Positions 53,906 through 62,155 of a stretch of 64,000 bases of DNA are shown here, in pieces. Position 1 is the first letter of the stretch, and each line of letters starts with the position of its first letter. A program made the position numbers and the translations under genes. The notes under the pieces were generated by a model. It had not been told where the DNA came from. It searched no databases and saw only the letters and a list, made by a program, of their open reading frames with translations. The DNA is taken from positions 62,001 through 126,000 of the forward strand of contig CBDDTF010000002.1 of NCBI GenBank assembly GCA_965233705.1. The letters are read 5' to 3'. The stretch is from Algihabitans sp965233705 (GTDB lineage: Bacteria; Pseudomonadota; Alphaproteobacteria; Kiloniellales; DSM-21159).

Positions 53906-54349
53906 ATGCAGTACCTCCACTCCATGGTGCGCATCAGCGACATCGACGAATCCCTCGACTTCTTCTGCAACAAGCTGGGCCTGGTCGAGGTCGAGCGGAT
54001 GGACAACGAGAAGGGCCGCTTCACCCTGATCTTCCTGGCCGCGCCCGAGGACGTCGAGCGGGCCAAGTCGCCGCAACGCGCCCCGATGGTCGAGCTGACC
54101 TACAACTGGGACCCGGAGAGCTACGACGGGGGGCGCAACTTCGGCCACCTGGCCTACCGGGTCGACGACATCTATGCCGCCTGCCAGCGGCTGGCCGACG
54201 GCGGCGTGACGATCAACCGCCCGCCGCGCGACGGCCGCATGGCCTTCGTGCGCTCGCCCGACGGCATCTCGATCGAGCTGCTCCAGCGCGGCGAGCCCTT
54301 GCCGCCGCGGGAGCCCTGGGCCTCGATGGAGAACAGCGGCACCTGGTGA
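53906..54349 (+). CDS. gloA: Lactoylglutathione lyase (glyoxalase I)
   Basis: A 147-residue VOC-fold enzyme that converts the methylglyoxal-glutathione hemithioacetal to S-lactoylglutathione. Metal ligands fit His5 (LHSMVRI), the glutamate in APMVELTYNW, the histidine in NFGHLAYRVDDIY and the glutamate in DGISIELLQRG. Length and ligands correspond to the short nickel-type bacterial enzyme. GGGGAG lies 9 bases before ATG 53906; the upstream frame has no matching residues. It converges with the PAS protein across an 8-bp hairpin. Confidence 0.94.
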   Translation: MQYLHSMVRISDIDESLDFFCNKLGLVEVERMDNEKGRFTLIFLAAPEDVERAKSPQRAPMVELTYNWDPESYDGGRNFGHLAYRVDDIYAACQRLADGGVTINRPPRDGRMAFVRSPDGISIELLQRGEPLPPREPWASMENSGTW

Positions 54350-54363
54350 GGCGCGGCCGGAGC

Positions 54364-54388
54364 GGCGGGCGCCCCGGCGTCGCCCGCC
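54364..54388. terminator. Hairpin between convergent gloA and PAS genes
   Basis: GGCGGGCG (54364-54371) pairs with CGCCCGCC (54381-54388) around a 9-base loop; the stem ends two bases from the PAS stop codon. It may serve both transcripts; no T tract is present. Confidence 0.4.
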
Positions 54389-54390
54389 CG

Positions 54391-54960
54391 TCAGGCCGGG
54401 CCGAGGAAGTCCTCCAGCGCGAAGAAGGCGTTCTCCACCGGCTCGGCCATCAACTCCGGCGCCTCGCGCGGGTCTCTGAAGGTCAGCGGCTGCAGCTCCG
54501 CCGTGGAGGAGATGATGTAGCGCGGCACCCCCGCCTCGTCGCTGAGCGGCAGCCGCACCACCTCGACGAGGCTCTCGCGGCCCGAGGGAAAGCGGTCCTT
54601 CACCGTGGTGATCTGCACGCAGGGCTCGTCGAGAATGCGGTTCATGGCGGCGACGACGCTGGCCTTGAAGGCCCGGGAGAAGAGCGCGACGATGTTGGCG
54701 CCGGTGGGATCGACCCCGATCCGCGTGGTCACCCGAGTCCCGACCACCCGGACCCGGAAATGGTCCGGCGCGATCCGCTCGTAGATCAGCAGATCGGGCA
54801 GGATCTGGGGTATCTCCGTCGGGTCGATCACCGCCTTGCGCGGCGGTCCCTGCCCGTCGCATTTGGAGCGCCAATAGACCAGCATCTGCCGGTTGACCGC
54901 GTGCAGCGAAGGCAGCTCGGCCGCACCGCTCCGCAGGCGCTCTCTATCGGGTTCTGTCAT
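54391..54960 (-). CDS. PAS-fold sensor-type protein (PAS_5-like)
   Basis: A 189-residue soluble protein matching the PAS_5-type family of alphaproteobacteria. The opening MLVYWRSKCDGQGPPRKAVI, DPTEIPQILPDLLIYERI and HFRVRVVGTRVTTRIGVDPT are typical. The second half (FPSGRESLVEVVRLPLSDEA) completes the PAS fold. There is no output domain, so it must act through protein contacts; the ligand is unknown. ATG 54960 is used; 13-bp tandem repeats begin 29 bases upstream of it on the minus strand. The neighbouring HAD gene upstream is separated by 332 bases of repeat-rich sequence. Confidence 0.8.
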   Translation of the reverse strand: MTEPDRERLRSGAAELPSLHAVNRQMLVYWRSKCDGQGPPRKAVIDPTEIPQILPDLLIYERIAPDHFRVRVVGTRVTTRIGVDPTGANIVALFSRAFKASVVAAMNRILDEPCVQITTVKDRFPSGRESLVEVVRLPLSDEAGVPRYIISSTAELQPLTFRDPREAPELMAEPVENAFFALEDFLGPA

Positions 54961-54988
54961 CGCGCCCCCAGTCCGCTCCGCCGCCCCC

Positions 54989-55027
54989 CAAGTCCGCGTC
55001 CCAAGTCCGCGTCCCAAGTCCGCGCCC
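54989..55027. repeat. Three 13-bp tandem repeats upstream of the PAS gene
   Basis: CAAGTCCGCGTCC occurs at 54989-55001 and 55002-55014, with a variant at 55015-55027. A further degenerate unit precedes them near 54970. Confidence 0.9.
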
Positions 55028-55172
55028 CACGGCGCCATCCGCCGGCCGGGCCGCGTCCCGCGTTCGGGCAGGATAGCGAAATTACGACCGCTCCGCTAAC
55101 AAGCCCTTAGCGCCGCACGCTGAGGGCGACGCGGCGCGAGGGCGGAAACGGGCGGCCCGGCGGCCTCGCCGC

Positions 55173-55256
55173 CGGGGGATCGCGTCCGGGGGATCGCGTC
55201 TGGGGGATCGCGTCTGGGGAAGCGCGTCTGGGGGGACAGCGTCTGGAGGCGGCGTC
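55173..55256. repeat. Six 13-15-bp tandem repeats downstream of the HAD gene
   Basis: Units at 55173-55186, 55187-55200, 55201-55214, 55215-55228, 55229-55243 and 55244-55256 are built on (C/T)GGGGGATCGCGTC, with the first three nearly identical and later ones diverging. With the 54989-55027 array they fill much of the 332-base gap (54961-55292), which holds no gene. Confidence 0.92.
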
Positions 55257-55292
55257 CGGTAGCGCCGCGCCGCGGCGCTCCGGCTCGCCAGG

Positions 55293-56018
55293 TCAGCCGC
55301 CGGCGCACTCGCGCCGATGCGCCTCGGCAAACTCCGCCATGCTCTTGAACATCACGTCGTAGGCGGGCATCTCGCCGGGATCGCGGGTGGCGCCGAAGCC
55401 CTGCTTGTCGTGACGGCGGTAGATCCAGCAGTTGGCCAGGCCCATGCGGTTGGCCGGCTGATGGTCGTGGAACATGCTCTCCGCCGTGTGCAGGATCTCC
55501 GACTTGGCGATGCCGCGCCGGCCGAGCTGTTCGATCATGTATTCGAAGTTGCCGAGGGACGGCTTGTAGGCGCCCATGTCCTCCGCCGTGTAGACGGCGT
55601 CGAAGGCGACACCCAGCTTCTTGCCGCTCTCGGCGAAGCTGGCGTTGTCGACGTTGGACAGCACCACGAGCTTGTAGTGCTGCTTGAGATAGGCCAGCGA
55701 CTCGGCGCTGTCGGGAAAGGCCGGCCAGGTGCCGACCGAGCCGCCGTAGGTCAGGCACTCCTCCCAGGTCACCGGCACCTCCCACTCCTCGGCCAGTCGC
55801 TTGTAGACCACCGCGAGCAGGTCGCGGTAGCGCAGGGCCGGCGTCTGGCGCTGGGCCGTCGATTCCTGGAAGGCATGGGCCTCGAGGATCTGGTCGCGGG
55901 TCAGCGGCCGCCCGACCTGCTCGGTCAGCGGCTTCAGGTTCTCGACAATGCCGCTCTCCCAGTCGATCAGGGTGCCATAGACATCGAAGGTCAGTGCCTT
56001 GAACTGCGCAAGCTGCAT
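55293..56018 (-). CDS. HAD-superfamily hydrolase, haloacid dehalogenase type II-like
   Basis: A 241-residue HAD enzyme. Motif I is LTFDVYGTLIDWESG with the nucleophilic Asp, motif II LVVLSNVDN, and the motif III lysine is in MGAYKPSLGNFEYMIEQ. Motif IV lies in HDHQPANRMGLANCWIYRRH. Overall length, cap and spacing match L-2-haloacid dehalogenases. However, the substrate-contact Ser/Asn region just before motif IV (SSNAWD in characterised enzymes) reads ESMFHD, so dehalogenase activity is uncertain. It lies downstream of the TRAP/hydrolase genes, but a long hairpin (56059-56112) separates them. Confidence 0.85.
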   Translation of the reverse strand: MQLAQFKALTFDVYGTLIDWESGIVENLKPLTEQVGRPLTRDQILEAHAFQESTAQRQTPALRYRDLLAVVYKRLAEEWEVPVTWEECLTYGGSVGTWPAFPDSAESLAYLKQHYKLVVLSNVDNASFAESGKKLGVAFDAVYTAEDMGAYKPSLGNFEYMIEQLGRRGIAKSEILHTAESMFHDHQPANRMGLANCWIYRRHDKQGFGATRDPGEMPAYDVMFKSMAEFAEAHRRECAGG

Positions 56019-56058
56019 CCCGCTCTCTCGTCCTCTGCTGTTCGGTGTCGGCGAAAGG

Positions 56059-56112
56059 GCGTGACGGGCCGCGGCGGTGGCGCCCCCCAGGGACGGCCGC
56101 GGTCCGTCACGC
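56059..56112 (-). terminator. Long hairpin ending the TRAP/hydrolase operon
   Basis: 56059-56075 pairs with 56096-56112: nine perfect pairs (GCGTGACGG with CCGTCACGC), one mismatch position, then seven more, around a 20-base loop. On the minus strand it is followed by CCCTTTCGCC. It lies between the cysteine hydrolase and HAD genes. Confidence 0.55.
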
Positions 56113-56156
56113 GATCCGCGAGAGCCTAAACCACCCCCGCGGGAGTCGGTCCAGAC

Positions 56157-56807
56157 TCAGTCGCGCGCATTGCGCCGGCCGCAGTCCTCGAGGTATGCGA
56201 CCAGCGCGTCGGTCGACTTGAGATCGACGTAGCGTCGCGAGATGTCGCGCAGATTGTCGTTGTGCGGCCCCTCCTCGTGGTCGCCCACGCAGCCCTCGGC
56301 GACGATGGTGCGGAACCCCCACTGGAAACTGTCGATCGAGGAGGCGCGGATGCAGCCGCTGGTCGTGCAGCCGGTGACGATCACCGTGTCGACCTGCTGC
56401 TTGACGAAATAGGGCACCACCGGGGTCTGGAAGAAGATCGACGGCCCGGTCTTGGTCACGAAGACGTCGTAGTCCGGCTCGTAGATGCGCGGGTCCAGCT
56501 CGACCGAGGGGTGGCCGTGCAGGAACTCCTCGCGCACCGCCGTGATCTTCCAGTGCGGCATGTCCTCCCAGGACTTGTAGGCGGTGTTGCAGTTGGCGAT
56601 GGGGATGCCGTGCTGCCGCGCCACCTTCAGCAGCCGCTCGGTCTGCTCCACCGCCTGCATGATCAGCGGCGCGCCGCCCAGCGGATAGCGCGCCTCGGTG
56701 AAGCCCTTCTGGAAGTCGACCACCACGATCCCCGGGCGGCGGCCCAGGCCGACCTCGTGGGCACCGTAGGAGCGTTCCCGGTAATCGCGGGTCGCCAAAT
56801 CCGTCAT
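56157..56807 (-). CDS. Cysteine hydrolase, isochorismatase/N-carbamoylsarcosine amidase family
   Basis: A 216-residue hydrolase with the Asp-Lys-Cys triad: Asp31 (VVVDFQKGF), Lys119 (FVTKTGPSIF) and nucleophile Cys152 in VTGCTTSGCIRASSIDSFQW. The CTTSGCIR block is that of N-carbamoylsarcosine amidase and maleamate amidase relatives, which hydrolyse C-N bonds of small amides. It is the last gene of a minus-strand unit with a TRAP transporter and an amidohydrolase, 75 bases after the latter. The substrate is unknown; an amide or carbamoyl intermediate is likely. Confidence 0.88.
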   Translation of the reverse strand: MTDLATRDYRERSYGAHEVGLGRRPGIVVVDFQKGFTEARYPLGGAPLIMQAVEQTERLLKVARQHGIPIANCNTAYKSWEDMPHWKITAVREEFLHGHPSVELDPRIYEPDYDVFVTKTGPSIFFQTPVVPYFVKQQVDTVIVTGCTTSGCIRASSIDSFQWGFRTIVAEGCVGDHEEGPHNDNLRDISRRYVDLKSTDALVAYLEDCGRRNARD

Positions 56808-56882
56808 CGTCGCGTTCCTCCGTTGTTGTCCTATCCCTCCCCGTCCCCTTGCGGGGTCGGGGCCGTCCGGCGCGCGCCGGCG

Positions 56883-58112
56883 TCAGTCCAGTTCGTTCTT
56901 GTAGAAGCGGCCACCCTTCATGACGGCGCGCAGGTTGCGCTCCGGCGCGGTCAGCACGGTGATGTCGTCGAGCGGGTTGGCGTCGACGACCAGCAGGTCG
57001 GCGCGCGCGCCCGGCGCGACCACGCCGAACTCGCCTTTGCGCAGGAAGGCCTCGGCGGCGGTGCAGGTGGCGGCGCGGATCAGCTCGGCGGCCGGCACCA
57101 CGTCCTTGCGCAGATGGAACTCGTTGAGCTGGTGCACCTGCATGCGCCCCAGCAGGTCCGAGCCGTAGATCATCCGCACGCCGGCGCGGTGGGCCAGCTC
57201 CAGCGCGCGGGCGCCGGCGTCCAGCACCTCGAAGGTCTTGGCCTGCAGCTCGGGGGCCATGCCGGCCTCCACCCCTTCCTTGGCCAGGGCGTCGTAGGTC
57301 GCCAGGGTCGGCGTCAGGAAGGCGCCGTTGCGCAGGAAGGCCTGGCAGCTTTCCGCGTCCAGCAGGTTGCCGTGCTCGATGGTGCGCACGCCGCGGTCGA
57401 GCAGACGGTTGATGGCCCGCGCGGTGTAGGCATGGGCCATGACGTGCAGGTTGGCGGCCGTCGCCTCCTCGACGATGGCGTCGATCTCCTCCAGCGCGAA
57501 CTGGGTGCTGTCGATCCGGTCGGTCGGCGAGGAGACGCCGCCGGAGGCCATGATCTTGATGTGGGTCGCGCCCTTGCGGATTTCCTCGCGCGCGGCGCGG
57601 CGCACCTCCGGCACGCCGTCGCAGACCAGCCCCAGCCCGGCGCAGCACAGGCACTGGTCGAGGTCCTGCTCGCCCGGGCCGCGCATGTCGCCGTGGCCGC
57701 CGGTCTGGGACAGGGCGTGGCCGCAGAACAGCAGGCGCGGGCCGATCACCCGGTCCTCCGCCACCGCGCGGGCCAGGCCGTGGTCGGCGCCGCCGGCGTC
57801 GCGCACCGTGGTGAAGCCGCGCAGCAGCATGGCCTCCATCAGCTCGGCGCTGTGCGCCCCGACGTAGAAGGGCGAAAGCCGCTTGAGCCGCGCGAAGTCC
57901 GGCGTGATCGCGGTGACGTGCACATGGCCGTCGCACAGCCCCGGCATGAGGATGCGCCCGCGCAGGTCCACCTCCCGCTCGGCCGTGCCGCCGGGGCGCC
58001 CCTCGGTCACCTCGGCGATCAGGCCGTCGCGCACCAGCACGCTGCGGTCGGGGCGGATCTCGCCGGCCTCGGTGTCGAGCACGGCGGCATTGGTGAACAG
58101 CGTGGCAGTCAC
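56883..58112 (-). CDS. Metal-dependent amidohydrolase (Xaa-Pro dipeptidase-like)
   Basis: A 409-residue amidohydrolase-superfamily enzyme. Metal ligands fit GLCDGHVHVTA, the bridging lysine in ATHIKIMASGGVSSPTDR, histidines in VMAHAYTARAI and IEHGNLLD, and the aspartate in IYGSDLLGRMQ. The end GARADLLVVDANPLDDI is typical. GTG 58112 is preferred: GAGGAGG lies 10 bases upstream of it but touches the alternative ATG at 58121. It lies 47 bases after dctM and 75 before the cysteine hydrolase, so import and two hydrolytic steps are encoded together. Relatives act on dipeptides, cyclic amides or imidazolones. Confidence 0.87.
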   Translation of the reverse strand: MTATLFTNAAVLDTEAGEIRPDRSVLVRDGLIAEVTEGRPGGTAEREVDLRGRILMPGLCDGHVHVTAITPDFARLKRLSPFYVGAHSAELMEAMLLRGFTTVRDAGGADHGLARAVAEDRVIGPRLLFCGHALSQTGGHGDMRGPGEQDLDQCLCCAGLGLVCDGVPEVRRAAREEIRKGATHIKIMASGGVSSPTDRIDSTQFALEEIDAIVEEATAANLHVMAHAYTARAINRLLDRGVRTIEHGNLLDAESCQAFLRNGAFLTPTLATYDALAKEGVEAGMAPELQAKTFEVLDAGARALELAHRAGVRMIYGSDLLGRMQVHQLNEFHLRKDVVPAAELIRAATCTAAEAFLRKGEFGVVAPGARADLLVVDANPLDDITVLTAPERNLRAVMKGGRFYKNELD

Positions 58113-58159
58113 GGGGGGCATCCCTCCTCGGTGTCGTTGGCGTCTTGCGGAGCGCGCCG

Positions 58160-59470
58160 TCAGCGCAGCATCAGGGTGGGCAGGAAGAGGGCGAGCAGCG
58201 GGAAGACCACCAGCAGGGCCAGGGTCAGCACGTCCATGGCGACGAACCAGCCGACCCCCTTGAAGACCTGTTGCAGGGTGACGGCATCGCCCAGCGCGCC
58301 CTTGATCATGTAGACGTTGAGGCCGACCGGCGGCGTCACCAGGCCGATCTCGAGCAGCTTGATGACGATGATGCCGAACCAGACCAGGTCCAGTCCGGCG
58401 CCGTCGACCAGCGGCAGGACCAGCGGCAGGGTCAGCAGCAGCAGGCCGATCGAGTCGATGAACATGCCCAGCACCAGGTAGATCACCGCCACCGCCAGGA
58501 TGATCCACCAGGTCTCGCTGCTGACGCCGAGGATCAGGTCGGCGAAGGCCCCCGGCACGCCGCTGAGCGCCAGGAAGCGGGTGAAGAAGACGGAGCCGAT
58601 CAGGATCAGGAAGATGCTGGTGGTGCTCACCGCCGTCTGCTTCAGCGCGCTCTTGATCGCCGCCCGGCTCATGGCGCCGCGCAGGCTGGCGATCACGAAG
58701 GCGACGGAAGCGCCGATGGCGCCGGCCTCGGTCGGCGAGAAGATGCCGGCGAAGATGCCGCCGAGCACCGAGAAGATCAGCACCGGCAGGGGCCAGATCT
58801 CCTTCAGCGCCGCCCAGCGCTCACCCGGCGCCACCTGCAGGTCGACGCTGCCGGCCAGTTCCGGCCGGGCCTTCACCCGCGCGACGATCATCGCCATGTA
58901 GATCAGCGCCGAGAGCAGGCCGGGAATGAAGCCGGCCATGAAGAGCTGGCCGACCGAGACCTGGGCGTAGACGCCGTAGAGCACCAGCAGCACCGACGGC
59001 GGGATCAGCGAGCCCAGCGTGCCGGAGGCGGCGATGGTGCCGGTCGCCAGGCCGCGGTCGTAGCGGTACTTCAGCATCTCCGGCACGGCGATGCGCGACA
59101 TCGCGGCGGCGGTGGCGACGCTGGAGCCCGACGCGGCGGCGAAGAGGGCGCAGGCGCCGACGCTGGAGACCGCCAGCCCGCCCGGCAGCCGCGCCAGGAA
59201 CAGGCGCAGCGCGTTGAACAGCCCGCCGGTCATGTTGGTCGCCGTGCAGATGTAGCCCATCAGCAGGAACATCGGCGCGGCCGTCAGCTCCCACTGGCCG
59301 ACGAAGTCGAAGGGCGTGGCCGAGATCATGCCCCAGGCGACGCGCGCGCTGGTCATCACCCAGATGCCGACCACCGAGACGGCGCCGAGCGCGATGCCGA
59401 TCGGCACGCGCAGCGCGATCAGCAGCAGCGCGACGACGATTCCGGCGACCCCGATTTCGAGATTGTCCAT
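58160..59470 (-). CDS. TRAP transporter large permease (DctM type)
   Basis: A 436-residue permease with about twelve helices that drives sodium-coupled uptake of organic acids. DctM marks are PIGIALGAVSVVGIWVM, LTAAPMFLLMGYICTATNMT, ASGSSVATAAAMSRIAVPEM, TIAASGTLGSLIPPSVLLVL and PPVGLNVYMIKGALGD near the end. It starts 12 bases after dctQ. With DctQ and the periplasmic receptor gene it forms a complete TRAP system; the TetR gene interrupts the usual P-Q-M order. Confidence 0.93.
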   Translation of the reverse strand: MDNLEIGVAGIVVALLLIALRVPIGIALGAVSVVGIWVMTSARVAWGMISATPFDFVGQWELTAAPMFLLMGYICTATNMTGGLFNALRLFLARLPGGLAVSSVGACALFAAASGSSVATAAAMSRIAVPEMLKYRYDRGLATGTIAASGTLGSLIPPSVLLVLYGVYAQVSVGQLFMAGFIPGLLSALIYMAMIVARVKARPELAGSVDLQVAPGERWAALKEIWPLPVLIFSVLGGIFAGIFSPTEAGAIGASVAFVIASLRGAMSRAAIKSALKQTAVSTTSIFLILIGSVFFTRFLALSGVPGAFADLILGVSSETWWIILAVAVIYLVLGMFIDSIGLLLLTLPLVLPLVDGAGLDLVWFGIIVIKLLEIGLVTPPVGLNVYMIKGALGDAVTLQQVFKGVGWFVAMDVLTLALLVVFPLLALFLPTLMLR

Positions 59471-59482
59471 GGGAGCGACGAC

Positions 59483-59980
59483 CTAGAGCGCCCGGCCGCG
59501 CGCCAGCGCGCGCAGCAGGTTGGCCAGCACCGCCAGCACGGCGCCGCCGAAGCCGAGCGGCAGCGCCCAGCGGCTGGGCCAGATGTAGAAGAGGAAGTTG
59601 GACATGATGGTCTCTTCGCGCAGGGTCGAACGCCAGGCGTCGAGCGCGCTCTGGTAGGTCAGCGCACCGAAGAAGCCGAGGCCGATCAGGCAGGCCAGGA
59701 CGTAGAGCGCCAGTTGTCCCCGGCGCGGCAGCATCTGCGCGAAGAGGTCGACGCGGATGTTCTCGTTGCGCCGCTCGACGTAGGCCAGCGGCAGGAAGAC
59801 GGCCAGTACCATGTGATAGTAGGAGACCGTCTCCAGCGTGCCGATGATCGAGGCGTTGAGGGTCGCGCGCAGCAGCACGTCGGCGGTGATGTGCAGCATC
59901 ATCGCGGCCAGGAACAGGCAGCCGACGGCCAACAGGGCGCGGTCGACGGCCGTGGCGGCACGCTCCAGCCAGGCCAGCAT
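59483..59980 (-). CDS. TRAP transporter small permease (DctQ type)
   Basis: A 165-residue protein with four membrane helices. DctQ-type signals are LAAMMLHITADVLLRATLNA, GTLETVSYYHMVLAVFLPLA, ERRNENIRVDLFAQMLPRR and SNFLFYIWPSRWALPLGFGG. The ATG at 59980 overlaps the TetR stop codon (TGATG), indicating translational coupling; a GTG one codon upstream is possible. It is followed 12 bases later by dctM. Confidence 0.9.
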   Translation of the reverse strand: MLAWLERAATAVDRALLAVGCLFLAAMMLHITADVLLRATLNASIIGTLETVSYYHMVLAVFLPLAYVERRNENIRVDLFAQMLPRRGQLALYVLACLIGLGFFGALTYQSALDAWRSTLREETIMSNFLFYIWPSRWALPLGFGGAVLAVLANLLRALARGRAL

Positions 59981-60627
59981 CACGCGCCGCCCCGCGCGTC
60001 GAGGATGCCGGCGCGCGCCAGGGTCTGCTTCCAGTAGTCGAGCATGTCGCGGAACAGCTCCGGATCGTCGCGCCAGACCGTCTGGGTACCCATGCCGCGC
60101 AGGAAGCAGAGGGTCACGTTCAGGGCCAGGCGCCGCTCGCGCGGGGCCAGCGCGGAGTTCAGCATGAGCTGCTCCCAGATGCGGTCGAGCGAGGCGTTGA
60201 AGGCCAGTGCCTCGGTCGCCAGCACCTGGCGGGTCTTCGGATCGGTCCGCGCCGCGGTGAGGAACTCCAGCGTGATCATGAACAGGCGCCCGGAGAAGTG
60301 CTCCCAGAGGGTTCGCAGGAAGTGGTCGAAGTCGACCCGACCGCGCTCGATGTCCGCCGCCATCGCCTCGATCTCCGCCACCTCGCGGGTCAGCAGGTGA
60401 CGCAACGCCTCCTGCAGCAGCAGGTCCTTGCTCGGATAGTGGTGCAGCAGGGCGCCGCGCGAGACGCCGGCGCGGCGCGCCACGTCCACGGTGGAGGTGT
60501 CCCGCAGCCCCTGGTCCATCAGGCAGTCGAGGGTGGTGTCGAGGATCTTGAGCTGGGTTTCGGCCGAGCGCTCCGCCTGGGTGCGGCGCTGGCCCGGCTT
60601 GTGCGGCGACGGCTTGGACGACGTCAT
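59980..60627 (-). CDS. TetR-family regulator embedded in the TRAP operon
   Basis: A 215-residue regulator. A basic N-terminal tail (KPSPHKPGQRRTQAERSAET) leads into the TetR helix-turn-helix (LKILDTTLDCLMDQGLRDTS; VDVARRAGVSRGALLHHYPS). The ligand domain of about 140 residues starts at KDLLLQEALRHLL. It lies between the receptor gene (103 bases upstream) and dctQ, with which its stop overlaps. It probably binds the palindrome at 62027-62044, the only TetR-like operator visible, and so controls its own operon and perhaps the divergent CocE hydrolase gene. The inducer is likely the imported substrate or a product. Confidence 0.87.
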   Translation of the reverse strand: MTSSKPSPHKPGQRRTQAERSAETQLKILDTTLDCLMDQGLRDTSTVDVARRAGVSRGALLHHYPSKDLLLQEALRHLLTREVAEIEAMAADIERGRVDFDHFLRTLWEHFSGRLFMITLEFLTAARTDPKTRQVLATEALAFNASLDRIWEQLMLNSALAPRERRLALNVTLCFLRGMGTQTVWRDDPELFRDMLDYWKQTLARAGILDARGGA

Positions 60628-60730
60628 GGGCCGATCGGGTGCTCCCGCTTCTGAGGACCGTGGCGCCGTCCGGCGCCGCCGGGCCCCGCCGGGCGGACGC
60701 ACACGCCCGCCCGGCGCTGGCCTCGACCGA

Positions 60731-61861
60731 TCAGTAGACGCCGTAGGTCTCGGGGTCCAGGTCGCCGTAGATCTCCCGCATGGCCAGCGCGGCCAGGGCC
60801 TCCTCGTCCGTGCGGTCGACCTCGGCCAGCAGCTTCTCCCACTTGTCCCAGGTGGCGCGGAAGGCGTCGATCACCTGCTTGCCGTCGGCCAGGCCGTAGG
60901 TCTCCTCGGCCTTGGTGTAGACCGCGCTCAGGGCCGCCTCGCGGAAGGCCAGGACCGAATCCATCAGGTCGGCCTCGGGCTCGTAGATGTTGTTGCCCTT
61001 GCTCTCGGCCTCCGCCAGCGCGTCCTCGGCCCGCTGGATGTAGTTGATGTTCATCCGTGCCATGGCCCGCGCCGTCGCCTGCATCAGCACTTGGCGCTGC
61101 GTGGCGGTCAGGCCGGCCCAGAAGTCCGGGTTGTAGCCCCACTGCGGGCCCGACCAATACATGCCGGTGGGCAGCAGCGTGGTGTGCGGCGCCACCTCCC
61201 AGAGCGAGCGGTCCATCAGGTCGTTGCCGGCGTTGGTGGCGCAGTCCAGCGTGCCGCGGTCGAGGCCGCTGTACATCTCGCTGGAGGGCACGTTGACGGG
61301 GATGCCGCCGACCGACTCGACCCACTGGGACACGGTCGAGCCGGCGGTGCGCAGGCGCTTGCCCTTGATTTCCTCCAGGTTGCGCACCGGCTCGCGGCAG
61401 AACAGCAGGTAGGGCGGCGTGGCGTAGGCGCCGAGGTAGACGACGCCCTTGTCCTCCCACTCCTGAAGCTGGGTCGGGTTGTGGGTACTGAAGTCGGTCA
61501 CCGCGAAGATGGCGACCAGCGGATCGGCGTAGTTGAAGCCCAGCTCCTGCACCGCATTGGCGACCGGCAGCTCGGAGGGGGTGTAGACCGCGGCGTGGTG
61601 GGCGACCTGCACGACGTTGTCGCGGATGCCCTGCAGGTTGGCGCGCGGCGCCAGCAGCACGGTGCCGGTGTAGACCTCCGGCTGCAGCGCGCCGTCGGAC
61701 AGCTCCTTCACCATCTCGGCCCACTGGATGTAGCCGTACTTCGAGTGCGGATGCTCGGCGGAATAGAAGGAATTGGCGATGAAGGACGTCTCGGCCCCCG
61801 CCGCCGCCGGCAGCAGCAGCGCGGCACAGACGCCGGCCGCGGCCATGTTGCGAAAAGTCAT
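60731..61861 (-). CDS. TRAP transporter substrate-binding protein (DctP type)
   Basis: A 376-residue periplasmic receptor. Signal peptide MAAAGVCAALLLPAAAGA is followed by the DctP fold: LAPRANLQGIRDNVVQVAHH, LLFCREPVRNLEEIKGKRLR (with the ligand-binding arginine region) and SSEMYSGLDRGTLDCATNAG. A C-terminal helical part follows (AEDALAEAESKGNNIYEPEA). It is the first gene of the operon, directly downstream of the palindromic operator and CTTGAC box. The clade suggests carboxylate ligands, but nothing defines which one. Confidence 0.9.
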   Translation of the reverse strand: MTFRNMAAAGVCAALLLPAAAGAETSFIANSFYSAEHPHSKYGYIQWAEMVKELSDGALQPEVYTGTVLLAPRANLQGIRDNVVQVAHHAAVYTPSELPVANAVQELGFNYADPLVAIFAVTDFSTHNPTQLQEWEDKGVVYLGAYATPPYLLFCREPVRNLEEIKGKRLRTAGSTVSQWVESVGGIPVNVPSSEMYSGLDRGTLDCATNAGNDLMDRSLWEVAPHTTLLPTGMYWSGPQWGYNPDFWAGLTATQRQVLMQATARAMARMNINYIQRAEDALAEAESKGNNIYEPEADLMDSVLAFREAALSAVYTKAEETYGLADGKQVIDAFRATWDKWEKLLAEVDRTDEEALAALAMREIYGDLDPETYGVY

Positions 61862-61926
61862 CCTCGGTCTCCCTGTCGCGGTTCGGATCTCGGCCGGTCA
61901 CGCCCTGGCCCCGGCCCCTTCGTTTC

Positions 61927-61953
61927 GGTCCCGGTCGCCGGGTCCCGGTCGCC
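61927..61953. repeat. Two 13-bp direct repeats upstream of the TRAP receptor gene
   Basis: GGTCCCGGTCGCC at 61927-61939 and 61941-61953, separated by one base, lies in the leader of the operon on the minus strand. Confidence 0.7.
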
Positions 61954-62007
61954 CCCCGCGCCGCCGCTTCGGCGGCCGGCCGCGGCGATACGCCGCTTAT
62001 GGGAAAA

Positions 62008-62036
62008 GGCTAGGCGGACAATAAACAAACAGTCAA
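62008..62036 (-). promoter_or_regulatory. Candidate promoter of the TRAP/hydrolase operon
   Basis: On the minus strand CTTGACT (bases 62037 to 62031) gives an ideal alphaproteobacterial -35; after 17 bases CTAGCC (62013-62008) is a weak -10. The -35 lies in the centre of the TetR-like palindrome, so a bound repressor would block RNA polymerase. Confidence 0.5.
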
Positions 62037-62044
62037 GACTGTTT
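62027..62044. promoter_or_regulatory. Palindromic operator, probable TetR site
   Basis: AAACAGTC-AA-GACTGTTT is a perfect 8-bp inverted repeat with a 2-base centre, in an A/T-rich island inside very GC-rich sequence. It lies between the divergent TRAP operon and CocE hydrolase gene. On the plus strand TATAAG (62047-62052) immediately follows and could be the -10 of the divergent promoter. Confidence 0.7.
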
Positions 62045-62155
62045 TTTATAAGCGCCCCGGCGGAAGCCCACAGCGGCCGGTGCGACAAGGGCCGGCCACC
62101 GGGCCAACCCCGCCCCGGCCGCCGCCACCTGCCCCGAGCGTCCCCGTCGCCGCCC

